A DNA stretch of 64,000 nucleotides from Oenanthe sinensis (lineage: Eukaryota; Streptophyta; Magnoliopsida; Apiales; Apiaceae), in assembly GCA_028671895.1 (NCBI GenBank), contig CM053796.1, positions 33,726,860-33,790,859 on the forward strand, given 5' to 3'. Within the stretch, counting starts at the first letter, position 1. Every line of letters starts with the position of its first letter. The notes beneath the pieces are model-generated. The model saw nothing but the letters and a program-made list of their open reading frames with translations, did not search any database and had not been told where the DNA came from. Made by a program: the position numbers and the translations under genes. Of the stretch, positions 13,201-24,560 are shown piece by piece.

Positions 13201-16200
13201 GAGCTAAAATTCAGTACCATCCGGGAAAGGCGAATGTAGTGGCAGGCGCTCTTAGTAGGAAGAACTTGGGAAGTGTTGCATCTCTTATTACGCAGCAACA
13301 CCTTATTACAGATATGGACCGCTTGGGTTTGGAGTTGTATGTTGGAAGATCAGCTGCAAGCATGGCAAGTTTGAAGATGGAATCAAATCTAGTCTCAAGG
13401 GTTAAGGAAGCTCAGAAAAATGTTACAGGGCTAGAAGCTATTATATCGAATGTGGCAGATGGTAAGCAAACAGAGTTTCATGTTGATGATCATGATATGG
13501 TATGGTTGGGTAGTAGATTGTGTGTACCTGCAGACGTAGCAATTCGTGAAGAAGTTTTGACTGAGGCTCATAGTTCTTCATTTTCTATTCATCCGGGTTC
13601 TACTAAGATGTATCGAGATTTGAAGAAGCATTTTTGGTGGAGTGGGATGAAACGGGACATAGCAGAGTTCGTGGGGAAATGTCTTACATGTCAACAGGTG
13701 AAGATTGAACATCAGCGATCTAGTGGACTATTACAACAGTTGGATATCCCAGTTTGGAAGTGGGAAAACATTACCATGGATTTTGTCACTGGCTTACCGA
13801 GGACCTTCAAGAAGAATGATGTTATTTGGGTGGTAGTTGATAGACTTACGAAATCAGCTCATTTCTTACCTATTAGATAGACTACTCCTATTCATGAATT
13901 GGCAGAGATATTTCAACGGGATATTGTTAGACTTCATGGTGTGCCTGTTTCGATAGTTTCAGACAGGGATACGAGGTTTACTTCACGTTTTTGGAAGGAA
14001 TTTCAGCAAGCTTGGGGTACGAGGCTTAATTATAGTACAGCTTTTCACCCACAAACTGATGGACAATCAGAGAGGACTATTCAGACGTTGGAGGATATGT
14101 TGAGAGCTTGTGTTTTGGAGTGGTATGGTGATTGGGACAAATATCTGTACCTTGTGGAGTTTGCATACAATAATAGCTGGCAAGCGAGTATTGGCATGCC
14201 ACCATTTGAGGCATTGTATGGTAGAAAATGTAGAGCACCGACTTGTTGGAATGAGGTTGGAGAGAGTGTCATTGAAGGGCCAGAGTTGGTTCGGGTAACT
14301 AACGAGAAGGTAGAACAGGCTAAAGAAAACTTAAAGGAAGCTCAATCGCGTCAAAAGAGCTATGCAAATCAAAAGAGGAAATTTGGTGGATTTGAGCCTG
14401 GTGATCATGTGTTCTTGAAGGTGTCACCTTGGAATGGTGTTAAACGTTTTGGTATGAAAGGAAAGCTTAGTCCAAGATATGTTGGTCCCTTTGATGTTAT
14501 AGAGAGAGATGGTAGAGAGAGAGGTATCATGTGAATAATGTGTTTCATGTGTCTATTCTGAGAGGCTACGAGTATCATCCGTTGTGCGTAGTTCAATATC
14601 CATTACATAAGATTAAGGAAGATCTTTCTTGTGAGGAAGAAGCTGAAACTATTTTAGCTCGAGAGGAACGAATTATGAGGAAAAAAACTATTCCATTTGT
14701 TAAAGTTTTGTGGAAGAACCATTCTGAGAGAGAGGCTACTTGGGAGTTAGAAGAATTTATCTGTGAGAAATATCTACATTTATTTGATTCAGGTACGAAT
14801 TTTAGTTTCGTTAGATTCCGGGGACGGAATCCTTTTTAAGGGGGTATATATGTAATATTCATAATTATTTCATAATAATAATGTATTAAATATTTAGAAT
14901 AATAATTGGAATTAGAATAATATTTAGTTATAAGAATTTGATTAGAAATAGAAATTGTAATTTATTAATAATTAGATTAGAAATAGGATAATAATTCCTA
15001 AATCTCTATATATATTAGGTGTAATACACATTATTTATTAAAACCCTAAAACAATTGTGAGAGAGTACAAGCATCGGCATCGAACTGGGTAATAAAGCTT
15101 TGTTTGAGGGGGTAAGTACTCGATACTTATGTATATATTTCTTCATATATATTTTTCTAATAATCAATTTGTGATAGGTCATACGTTTATATGTATTTGA
15201 GTAAATAATGAATAGCAGTAAAAGAGTTAATGGATTTAGTTATGTATACAATACACGTCATAATACTCCGTACTAAGTTTTGGAATACAAATTCATGTAT
15301 TGAAGTTGATGTCAATGGCTTGGTATTGTTTTAGTCATTTATTACGTATTAAGCATTAAACTATCAAGTCTAGTGATGAGTATCTTGGCTACATGTGTGC
15401 TATGTAAAGACTTGTGGAAGATTAATAATATAGTCACTTTATTCTGTATATAAGTTTTTAAAACATGGCGAATCAAGATTTTAGGTACGGGGCATGTTAT
15501 TAAAATGTTGTATTAGGGTGATAAAAATATAGAGTTTATATAAGTGATTCAGTTTGTTTATAAAATTTACTAATCAATATATTTTAATATTAAATTATAT
15601 TTTATAACTAGATTGGAAGTCGGGTGTTTAACGGATCGTTTACGGATTTTATTAGTATTTGAGGTTGCTATATTTAAGGTACGGATTTCGTCTCATTTCT
15701 CTTCAGTGCTACTCTTTTTAGGATTAGTTATATTTAATTCGTTCCGTTCGTAATCTGTTCCTTCCGTTATTATTCGTTTTAACTGTTTTAATTCTTCGAA
15801 AGTTATTTTAAAGTCTGCTTCGAAATATTTAAATATTTGTCTCTGCGATTTTCAAAAATTATGTATGTTACATATCTGCGTAGAATTTTGAAATATCTGT
15901 TCAGGTGATTTTAAAATTGTGAAAATTATTTTATTTGAACCCTTAGAGTGATATAGGGTATACCGATTTAACCAGCTGTAGGGGTACTACAGCCATGTCA
16001 TTGCGGCATCAGTGGCATGACACTTCCGTGGCAGTGTGATTAGTCACGGCGTATCCTTCTGATAGCTCAGGTGGCGAGCTTTGCGCATTTTGATATTTGT
16101 TTGAGGATACGTGGGTGCACCCAGTCTGATTTGATTTGTGATTTGATATTTGACGGTGACGTTGTATATGCCGTACACGTTGTCCGGTTTGTTGCACGCA

Positions 16201-19200
16201 TTAGGTACCCTATGATGTGTGTATCTGTTATCTGTTCTGTATCGGTATGAAATATCCTAACCCCTCTTTGCTTCAGCCTTGTTTTATAAATTAATGTTTA
16301 TTTATAACTGTCAAACTATATATCTTCTTTCTGTTTTATAAACTGTATTCCAATCCGTACTGGGCATTTGGCTCATGCCGTATTCTTTCTTCTGGCAGGT
16401 ACTTAGGGGGATCCCGGGCTGTGTGATGGAGAGCTACCCTTATTTCACTTATTAGGGCGTTTGAAATTTTTGTATTATTTAGATATTATTTATTATTAGA
16501 GATTTTAGATTTATTCGCATTTATCGCTTTGAGTTATTTTAGAGATTCTAATATTAGTTTAGAGACCTGTTGAACCTATTTAATTATTATGTTTGGTGGA
16601 TTTTAGTACTCTGTATACAGGTTTGTGGTTTGAGAAGTAACCCCTCGTCTTATTTTGGGAAGGGGGTGTTACACTAAAACTCATTTTACTGCTCTACTAC
16701 AATAACCTAGATTCTAGAATATTACTCTAATCTACTTATGTAATACTCTCTCTATCTCATCCAATTCTTTACACTTTCCTTTTTTAGATGTCCCACCCAA
16801 TTCTTTACATTTCAAAACTTTCTAAAAATAGTAAACTTATATATTATAAAATAAAATAAAATTTACTCTCACCCACTACTTTCCTTCACCTTTTCAAATC
16901 TATCAATTAAATATCAATTGACCCCACCACTTTACTCACTTTTCCTTCTCTTTCATCCACTTTTCCTTCTCTTTCATAATACTTTATATAATTTTCTTAA
17001 CCTCCGTGCCCAACCCAAATGTAAACAATTGGGTGGGACGGAGGGAGCATAATAAAACTTCATGATATAGTACAATTAACTTTATTTCTAATTAATCTTC
17101 TGATTCCTTGTTAGTTGTTCCTCTGTACATCAGCAGGTATGTCACCTATAGTTCTTGCTGTATCATTTAATGAGGCAAGGCAACAATTTATATAAACAAT
17201 TAGACATAAAATCTATACATCAGTCTGTGTTTGTGTATCTAAAGAAACTTGGTTTTACTAAACTCGACAGTCAGATTCCGGAGACATGCCTGATATTCAA
17301 CAATTGCACCCAAATCCATAGCAGCAGAGAATTAACCAAGCTAATACTTTTTTCCTGTCTGTGTGACTGCAGACATATGCTTACTATAGATCAATAATGT
17401 CAATTCTCTCATATTTGGATAAGTAGTTACTAGCTCATATTTGGATAAGTAGTTACTAGCAAAACTGTATTGCATAGGGATATAGCCCTCAAGAAAGCTC
17501 AATCAGAGCCTTGTTAAAATTTAGTATATATCAATCTACCAGTTATTCTTGTTTTTGTTCAATAGCTAGCAGCGAAAAGGTAGATAAATTATGTTAAATA
17601 CATCCTAGCAGTCTCTAATTTCCTGCCTACACCTTCACTCCAATTAACATGCCCGTTACTTAACTACTCAAACAACCTTCACATTACGAATTCCAGTAAG
17701 AAAGTTTCATGTCAGCACCATTGGTAATATGACCTGTAATGTGCTGAATACAGAACTTATGCGTAAAAACAAAGTAAACAAATTTAACTGTTCAAGTGAC
17801 TACTGCCCCCCTGGTGAATATATAATTTGCTAGTACTCATACATACCCAATATGCCACAATCAGAAGTAGGTTTTCCATTGCAAAGCACGAGTATGCTAT
17901 CCACAGAACTCATCATGGTTAATTATGTGATATTAATAGTATAAGGCCGAATATGTTTCAATTTTATGTCACCTACAGTATATGGATTATTAAAAAATTT
18001 AAAATGTAACTTATATTACAATAATCAATTTTTTTTCATGGGATTAACTTTTAGGAAGATTAAAGATATCTTTAAAAATTTCAGTACAGGAAACACTTTT
18101 ATTGTTATCCTGTAAATAAAAAAATTACTTACTCGAGGATTCGATATATTTATTTTCTTGTGCTTAAGGCCAACTTTAAGTCCCAACTCTGCTGCTACAT
18201 TAGAAAATCCCTGCAAAAAGGAACCTTATAAACCTGCAAGTTGTGTGGCAGTCGGCAGAAATAATTATCATTTTACAGAATCTAAAACAAGATTAAAATG
18301 AACTACTTACATCAAAAATTTGTTTTATGTTGGCATTTTCTGGAGGCTTGGAAACATGGAGCCATAACTCATTGTCCGATGAACCAATGCTATTAAGACA
18401 AATAGCATACTCGATATTCTCCCGTAACCGTTGATCGAAACTGCGAAGCCACTTGTATAAAACAAAAATAACGTTAGTTGGTAATTTTCTATACATATCT
18501 ACACTATATTATTATAGCCAAAACATTAAAAGTTTGGTAGTCAATCGTTGGTTTGGGCCGATAAACGGACCTATTAATATCAAAAACCTATTTTAACGGG
18601 CCTAATTACTTTAAAAATCTATTCCAACTTAAAAACATTTTACTATTCTAATTTAAACAAATCTCTATGTAAATCCTATTTTAATGGGCCTAATTAATAA
18701 AAACCTATTTAAATGGGCCTAATCATATTAAAAACTTATTCTAATTATAACATAAATAACTATTTTAATCTAAATACATCTCTAGGGCCTACTTATTTTA
18801 AAACCTATATTAATGGACGTAATTATTTTGAAAATATATTCTAATTAAAACACATATAACTATTCTATTTTTAAAAACAACTCTAAAACAAAAATAAATA
18901 AAAAATATTAAAATAAAAATAATCAAATTTTCATATAATAAAAGAAACTCGTGCAATGCACAGAATATAAGCTAGTATGTGTGTGTGTGTGTGTTGAAAA
19001 GTTTAGTCTCTGGAGAAGCCAAGCACCTTGTGTGTTCCATCGTAGTTGTAAGGTCCACCTGATGTCAGACCAAACAGAAGATTATATCTCCCTCTTGTTT
19101 TAGGATTTGAATAAAGTAGTGAAAATAACCTAGCAATTTCAAGGACTGCCACAACACCACTACCATTGCTGTCACTTCCCACTGATAATGCCTACAAATA

Positions 19201-22200
19201 AACAGAAAGATGTTCAAGTTTTCCCATTACCATAGAAGATCTCTACAAAGTGTCCAAAATACTTTTAAGTATATACAGGTGCAGCCCCGAACGTGTCATA
19301 TGAGGCCACTATAGCAATAGTTGGGAGTTGATTTGAATCTCCGTCAGCTTTCAGTCCTGGTAACCATCCCTGACAATAATAAACTATATTATGCAAATGT
19401 CCAATCAGATATCAACACTAGCAACTTTGAACAGATGTTGCAATATGAAGTAGCTACCGATAAGGCAGAATATAATAATCAGCTACCCACCAGAAGAATA
19501 TCAAAATTGCTAACAGAAGGCAACAGTGGCATGATAGGTAATCGACTACATAATGAGAACTTAAACTAATATGATCTCTTATCACTAGTGGCATCACAGC
19601 AAGACATCAAACGAGAAAAAATAAATACAAGCTAATTTTGAATATTAATTGGTCATCACAACTCTTATTCCAACAAGGAATTCTTAAGGAAAGAAGTTAA
19701 TACCTGAATATTCGTGACAGCAGGAGATGCAACTTTCCTAGGTTCAGGAGCACTGACAACAAGCTTGTACCTGACGATTAATAAATCACAACTTACCATG
19801 AGCTAATATGTTATATTGTATTAACTTCTGATTTGTGAAAGGAAAGTATATTATTGTGTATCAAACTTGAAATGAGTTAACATATAGCTGACATCTGCAC
19901 TTGAATGATGATTCACAAGTACACACGACTTTCCAACCACAAATACAAAATAATACAGCAAAGTAGTTGCTCCCTATTATCAACATCAATACAAGTCATA
20001 CAATATTATACAGAGGCCAACAAATGAAGAAAGAATCCATATTTGAAGCAAAGAAAATATTGTGCATCATCTTTGCATTAAAGCCACATAGATCTCGTTC
20101 CACTTGGTTATTTTACTTACATTATTAAATGTTGGTTCCAAGCATACATGATTTTAACATATGTTTATTACCGGAATCAGATGTCCCCTGTGTATTATAC
20201 TCACAATTTAGATAGAATATTTAATTAAAATTTCATCAGTGTACCTTCCAAAATGCAGAATCAAAAAATGCAACTGATCGCCCTTCAAAACCTGAAGGTG
20301 CTATAATGCATATCATGTGTCCTTCAGCCGCAATATTACCCAACTCTGGACTAGAGAGTGGTTCATTAGGAACATATTTTTTAGCACCAATCAGTCGCAT
20401 TCCAGATATTAAATGTATGAGATATAATTAAGGTCTGGACGATGCTCAAATTTAAGACCTCTGGGAAATGTGCCACTGACACCATGTGATGGGACCAACT
20501 TAGATATTTACGTGTTAAAATTTAGAATTAGATATATCACGCATCCTTTACGGAACTAGCTACAGACAGACAGTTACTTTTTGACTCTTGACTGCATTGT
20601 GATGAAAGACAATAAAAGGATATCTCCCTCCATCAGAAAGTGGTACAATCAATACTGTAAATGGAATTAAGTCTATGTATTATATACTGTGATGGAAGAT
20701 AGAATACACAAAAATTCTTTTCAATTTAAAAAGTTTGTCATAGAGCTTCTTAATATGATTCTCGGTATGCAATTTAAAAGTTTATCAACTAACCCGCCAG
20801 TTGTAGCAGTTGCAGGCTGACCCGTAGCATCATTCCTCTTGACATCAGCTAACACAGCATCAATGTCATCATCCTCAAAAGCAAAATAGACTGGATACTG
20901 TACCACAATATAGTCACCTCTAATAAATGACAATATATCTTGGTCAAAAAGAAAAAACAAACACCCCCAGCATAAATTTCTAAAATAAGTAAATACAATT
21001 CTATAAAAAAAATCAAGACAAGCAAAACTACGCTTTCTAAAACATAAATCACTAATTAATTAGCGCAGAGGTATAAAGTATAAATATATCCTTCGAATGG
21101 AGTATTACTCCACGCCTCCGTATTCTTTCAAAAAGAAAAGCAGAGGACAGGTGGGGAGTATAGTTCGAATGGATATTATAGACTAAAATTCACCAAATAA
21201 TTTAAAGACTATATATCTGAACAATACAATCACACAAATAAGAAGAAAAAAAACTACCTCTGGAAAGCATATAACCACTTTATGAAGAGTGAAGAAGGGT
21301 GCCATTTAATCATTCTTATCCCCAAACAAGGAGTATAAAATTTAAAAAGAGATACGCACCCATATACGACAAAAAAATTACAAAATAGGTTATGCTCGGA
21401 TATAAGAAAAAAAATTGATATTTATGTGGATGCAAGAAACAGAAAAGATACCAAGGAAACTCACACGGATATTGGCATGTATAAGCAACTGCTCCAGCTC
21501 CGACAATAGGATTCTGATTTGCTTCTTTTCAGAGTCCGAGTCATCTTCAGCACCGTCATTGTTCTCAGAATTAAACATTCGAGGAAGCATGAGTAACAAA
21601 CCTCCTAATGGCTTTTTCTGCCCAATACACTCTGCCAGCATCGTAAAAAAAATCAGGCAATATTGATGTTACTATAAGAAACCGCAATATGTCCAAAATA
21701 CTTCCAGCGATGAAAAAACGGGTAATGTAATCATGAAGAATTGTATTGGTAATACAAAGCATTTGTTTGATTTAACTTTGCAAATTAAGCACTTGTGCAA
21801 TATCAATAGTTACTATTACATCAAGATTTCTTATTCGGGTGAAATAATCTACCTCCCTAATTTGATTAGTAAATGGATTTGTTCCTGCAGTGCATTTGTT
21901 TGATTAACTTTCAAATTTTTGCAACACTTTGTGCTTGTCTAGTTGATACTTACATTGCAATCCAACTTTCCCGTGGTTTGGATTATATAGAAGTGACATG
22001 TATAGTCAAACAAAATAATTGGATGCAATTGGTGGCAGAGAAAGGAAGATGGATGAGTTGATATATTATAGTATCGATACAGGGCAGGTTAAATTACTGC
22101 CACTAATTAAATCACATTGTACATATCTAAATTTATTTCATCTGGGTCAATCATGAGACAGATATATCAAGTCATCACAACATCGTAATTGACTATTACA

Positions 22201-23474
22201 TTACTGTTCAAATAATTGTATCTGACACGAACCAGGGGAAGGCCTAAGGAATAATCAAGATGAAACATCACAGAAATTATATATAATACATTCATATTCA
22301 TATCATAACGTATAAAAATATGGAAATTATAAATATAAAATTTAAATATTGGAAATGATATATCTTATACTGTAGGATACTTGGATTTTTTAGCATTAGC
22401 CATATTTTGTGGAATTTGAGAACGTTTTGTCGGTAATAACAATTCTGAGGCTTGTTAGCCTAAACAGGCTTTCGTTTTATTATTACTTACAAAATTATAT
22501 ATTATAATTTATTCAAACTTTATTGATTCCGTCTTCAGCTGAACAATTAGATTCGAGCTTTTGTGAATAAATAGGGTAGTTAATTAGATCTTCTAAGCTG
22601 AGCTCAAGCTTATTTAACTTTTTTCAAATCTCGGCTCGGCTTATTCTTAACCGAAGGATGTAGGTCTATGTCACGCCTTGCCACCTAAAATCAATGACAT
22701 TTCATAGAGATCTAATTTTGATAGTTCAATTGTAGTTCAGTTTCTACGACTTGACTTTAGATTTAATGAGCCAAATAGAAGTTTCTTTAGTTCAGTGTTA
22801 AATTTGTCTCGTAGTGAGTGGTTTTTTCAGAGTTGAAAGTAATATAAATAATAATAATAATAATAATAATATAAAACATTTTCTCCCAGTATTACTGGTT
22901 TCTCAAGTATTACTTTAACGCAATTCTATAATTTACCAATCCTTGAGCACCCTGACAAAAATTTCAAGTTTGTAAACCATTTTTTGCCAATTCAAGACAC
23001 TCTTACATACTATCGTCATCATTACGCTATTTCAACCAAAACCTTTTACAATTCATATTATTAAACATAATTCACATCAAATCCAACATTTCAACGCACC
23101 GCAACTCCAATTCCAAACAGTAACTCAACTAGAAACACTTCAACACGCCAAAATCACACAAATTTCAACACAAATCAAACAATCAACTTACAATTCCAAC
23201 AAATTATACCTTTAATGAAAGTGAGATTCAGATCACGAACAGAAAGTATAACAACAGTCCTCGAAAGATCCGTATTATGCGATAACAGCGACGAAGCGTG
23301 ATGATTGAGTGACGCTAATCGCGATCCGAACTGTTCGCCGGCGATATCGTACTGAATCAACCGGTAAACATCGACGACAGTGGCAGCGTCGCAGATTTCG
23401 ACGCAAGCGACGAGTATAAACACAAGTGAGATCATCGAGTATAGTGAATCCAAGAGTTCTTTTCTCGCCGCCAT
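2681..23474 (-). CDS. NCLN: Nicalin, ER membrane protein of the NCLN-NOMO-TMEM147 complex, 14 exons
   Basis: Exons read on the minus strand: 23210-23474, 21465-21631, 20794-20897, 19704-19770, 19277-19369, 19027-19191, 18311-18451, 18133-18210, 6689-6801, 6547-6607, 4346-4513, 4116-4217, 2912-3001, 2681-2743. Every junction has GT..AG and the phases join without a break, giving 1677 nt and 558 aa, the usual length for plant nicalin. The start is the ATG of MAARKELLDS, followed by an N-terminal hydrophobic segment (about residues 14-32) ending in EICDAATVVDVYRL. The middle carries GSDSNGSGVVA and NLLFGLTSGGPYNYDG of the M28-peptidase-like fold, which in nicalins is not an active peptidase. Residues 509-538 form one membrane helix before a basic tail ending SRKVKTA. 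Known role: ER translocon-associated assembly of multispanning proteins. Intron 8 (6802-18132) is 11.3 kb, swollen by a gypsy element. The donor of exon 9, GTCATG, is weak. Confidence 0.95.
5414..5700. repeat. Diverged tandem duplication in nicalin intron 10
   Basis: Two adjacent units of roughly 135-155 bp (from 5414 and from 5569) share GAATTTC-CATTGATAA, ATTTCTTCTGTTCA, and TTTATGG-CAAACCATCAT in the same order. They differ at many positions, so the duplication is old. It has no coding content. Confidence 0.7.
7199..7239. repeat. (TA)n(GA)n microsatellite
   Basis: A run of alternating TA followed by alternating GA. A nearly identical compound microsatellite recurs at 8165-8198, on the other side of the MITE-like block between them. 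Confidence 0.9.
7241..8164. mobile_element. Putative MITE with imperfect terminal inverted repeats, nicalin intron 8
   Basis: The left end reads ATTACTCCAATGAGAACTAA. The reverse complement of the right end reads GGTGCTCAAATGAGAACCTA. The interior is AT-rich with many CAAATCACC-like words and no open frame. Superfamily unknown; the target duplication is hidden by flanking microsatellites. Confidence 0.45.
8200..8575. mobile_element. MITE with about 40-bp terminal inverted repeats, nicalin intron 8
   Basis: The left arm begins AGGCTCAGCGAGGAACCCTT. The right arm is its near-perfect complement, ending AAGGGAGTTCCTCATTGAGCCT. Both arms continue through ATTTGAGTA and TGAGGAACC. The middle also has partial self-complementarity around GTTCTGTAATT. 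Non-coding. Superfamily not assigned. Confidence 0.75.
8576..9071. other. Unassigned intron 8 sequence
   Basis: AT-rich intronic DNA between the MITE and the gypsy insertion. A GT microsatellite lies near 8590. Nothing else recognised. Confidence 0.5.
9077..10902 (+). repeat. 5' LTR of the gypsy element
   Basis: 1826 bp, TG..CA ends. A TATA-like TCTATATATATTAGG lies near 9230-9244. By eye it differs from the 3' LTR by three substitutions and one 3-nt indel: the indel and one change near 9256, a T/C near 10222, and an A/T near 10517. Confidence 0.95.
10907..10918 (+). other. Primer-binding site (initiator tRNA-Met type)
   Basis: TGGTATCAGAGC, four bases after the 5' LTR end. This is the usual plant LTR-element site complementary to the 3' end of initiator tRNA-Met. 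Confidence 0.9.
12046..14839 (+). pseudogene. Gypsy pol remnant: reverse transcriptase, RNase H, integrase
   Basis: RT is recognisable from about 12060, with the catalytic FIDDILIYS near 12484-12510 and KIDLRSGYHKLRV upstream. RNase H follows (YSDASKRGLG, TDHKSLKYI). The integrase has an HHCC-type zinc region ending CLTCQQ, then MDFVTGLP, SDRDTRF and HPQTDGQSER of the DDE core. The C-terminal part reads IPFVKVLWKNHS, resembling the chromodomain tail of Tekay-type elements. Breaks: frameshifts and several stops before 12290, TAG at 12919, a frameshift near 13228, TAG at 13878, and a deletion with frameshift near 14515-14530. The conserved aspartates of the RT and integrase cores remain legible. 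Not functional. Confidence 0.95.
14838..14844 (+). other. Polypurine tract of the gypsy element
   Basis: AAGGGGG lies seven bases upstream of the 3' LTR. This is the expected position of the plus-strand primer. Confidence 0.75.
14851..16673 (+). repeat. 3' LTR of the gypsy element
   Basis: 1823 bp, nearly identical to 9077-10902, offset 5774 over most of its length. It is followed directly by the target duplication CTAAA. Confidence 0.95.
16746..17047. mobile_element. Stowaway MITE, nicalin intron 8
   Basis: The left end is CTCTCTCTATCTCATCCAAT after a TA. The right end is the complementary ATTGGGTGGGACGGAGGGAG before CATAATA. Terminal CTCCCTCCGTCCC-like repeats and a TA target are the hallmarks of Stowaway. 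The arms are diverged, so it is older than the neighbouring gypsy element. Confidence 0.8.
17408..17460. repeat. Two-copy 27-bp tandem repeat, nicalin intron 8
   Basis: CATATTTGGATAAGTAGTTA-CTAGCT is repeated twice in direct tandem with no mismatch seen. The rest of 17048-18132 is intron without other recognised content. Confidence 0.85.
18498..18975 (+). mobile_element. Short non-autonomous Helitron in nicalin intron 6
   Basis: It starts TCTACACTATATTATTATAG after an A and ends CTAG before a T, matching the 5'-TC, 3'-CTRR and A^T insertion rules. The hairpin GTGCAATGCAC lies about 12 bases before the CTAG terminus. The interior is a degenerate tandem array of words like GGGCCTAATTA and AAAACCTATT with no open frame. 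Removing its 478 bp leaves an intron of 97 nt, close to its neighbours of 85 and 100 nt. Confidence 0.85.
20245..20495 (-). pseudogene. Unidentified exon-like protein fragment in nicalin intron 3
   Basis: The minus strand reads a coherent peptide in two frames. The first part includes VPSHGVSGTFPRGLKFEHRP. After a frameshift near 20410 it continues LIGAKKYVPNEPLSSPELG and then AAEGHMICIIAPSGFEGRS, ending FFDSAFWK at a good splice donor AAG^GTACAC. It is not part of nicalin, whose exons 3 and 4 join cleanly around it. I do not recognise the family. It may be a captured gene fragment or an old insertion. Confidence 0.45.
22845..22872. repeat. (AAT)n microsatellite in nicalin intron 1
   Basis: A run of AAT/ATA units. 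The remainder of intron 1 (21632-23209) shows no recognised feature. Confidence 0.9.
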
Positions 23475-24235
23475 TGATGATGAGCTAGGGTTTTGCAAGT
23501 AGACTGTATATTTGTATTGTATGATCTGAATTAATAGTTAAAAATGAGTGTGATTGTATTACAATGGGTGACAATTTTAATCCCACGGTTTAAAATAAAA
23601 AAGGAGCAAAATGGATATTTTTAAATAGAAAAATATTAGTTAAAATAAGAAATGACAAGAATATGGCATTTTTTAATAATATTTGTTCAAAATATAAATT
23701 ATTATTTCTGCGGGATGTTTTTTTGTAAGGCCTCCGATATTAGAAAATGCAGAAATATTTTATAAATCATTCTTTTGAGAAATAAATAATTAATAATAGA
23801 CGAAAATACCATATATTTCCAATAATATTATACAGATATGGCATTTTGTATTTGAATGTTTATTTATAAAAATTTATTTGGGTCAATATTATTGAAAATT
23901 TAATTTAGCTAAATTTTATTTTTTTATATAATGATATTTAATGGTTAGTTAAGTAGAAAAAAATTATTATGATTTTGTGTTCAAAAAAAATTATTATGAT
24001 TTTATATCCATGCGTGTCATCTCCGAGAGAGAATGTTAATTAAACTAACATGTCTTCTCCAGGCTAGCGAAACGATTAAACATTTTTACGAACTTTAAAC
24101 TTAAGTACTATTTAAAAAGTTAAAGTACTTTAAACTTGTTATGGACAAAAAAATTGTTTTGACTATATTATAAATTAAATATTAAACATCAAGTATTCTA
24201 CAAATTTAAAGGTCAAACATGTATTATAGCAAGAA
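23475..24235. promoter_or_regulatory. NCLN: Upstream region of nicalin
   Basis: AT-rich DNA between the nicalin ATG and the copia remnant. No distinctive TATA or other element could be fixed, so only the position argues for promoter function. Confidence 0.4.
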
Positions 24236-24240
24236 ATAAT

Positions 24241-24560
24241 TGTTAGGTCCAAATGATTGTAGAGGGGGTTGAATACAATCATTTATAAATATTAAATTAT
24301 GTTTCGGATAATTTTTTATTAAACAATTTTAATTATTATCACGAAATAATAATCAAAAAAACACAGTTCAAGTAAAATACTTATATTAAACTTGAGATGG
24401 GTTACAAGATTAAATCAGAAAATATTCACTAATTAGCTCTTAAAATTCTAGAGTAAATTTGACATAAAATGCTCTTGAATTTTTGTTTTTAGCCAAATAA
24501 AATGTGAATTGAATTGTGTTGTAAAGCTTCTGATCTATTCCTGTATTTATAGGCAAATCT
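24241..24560 (-). repeat. U3-less 3' LTR remnant of the copia derivative
   Basis: It is a close copy of 25823-26142, matching from GTTAGGTCCAAATGATTG to TTATAGGCAAATCT. On the minus strand it begins exactly at the TATA region, so only the downstream (R-U5) part of the LTR remains. Confidence 0.85.

Larger units (their letters stand above)
9077..16673 (+). mobile_element. Ty3/gypsy LTR retrotransposon inserted antisense in nicalin intron 8
   Basis: Complete outline: 5' LTR 9077-10902, primer-binding site 10907-10918, degenerate interior, polypurine tract 14838-14844, 3' LTR 14851-16673, total 7597 bp. Both LTRs begin TGTAATATTC and end GGTGTTACA. A perfect 5-bp target duplication CTAAA flanks it (9072-9076 and 16674-16678). 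The pol region reads protease-less RT, RNase H and integrase in Ty3 order and ends with a chromodomain-like tail, suggesting the Tekay/Del group. Gag cannot be recognised between 10919 and about 12045. The coding region is broken, so the element cannot encode its own proteins. Confidence 0.95.
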
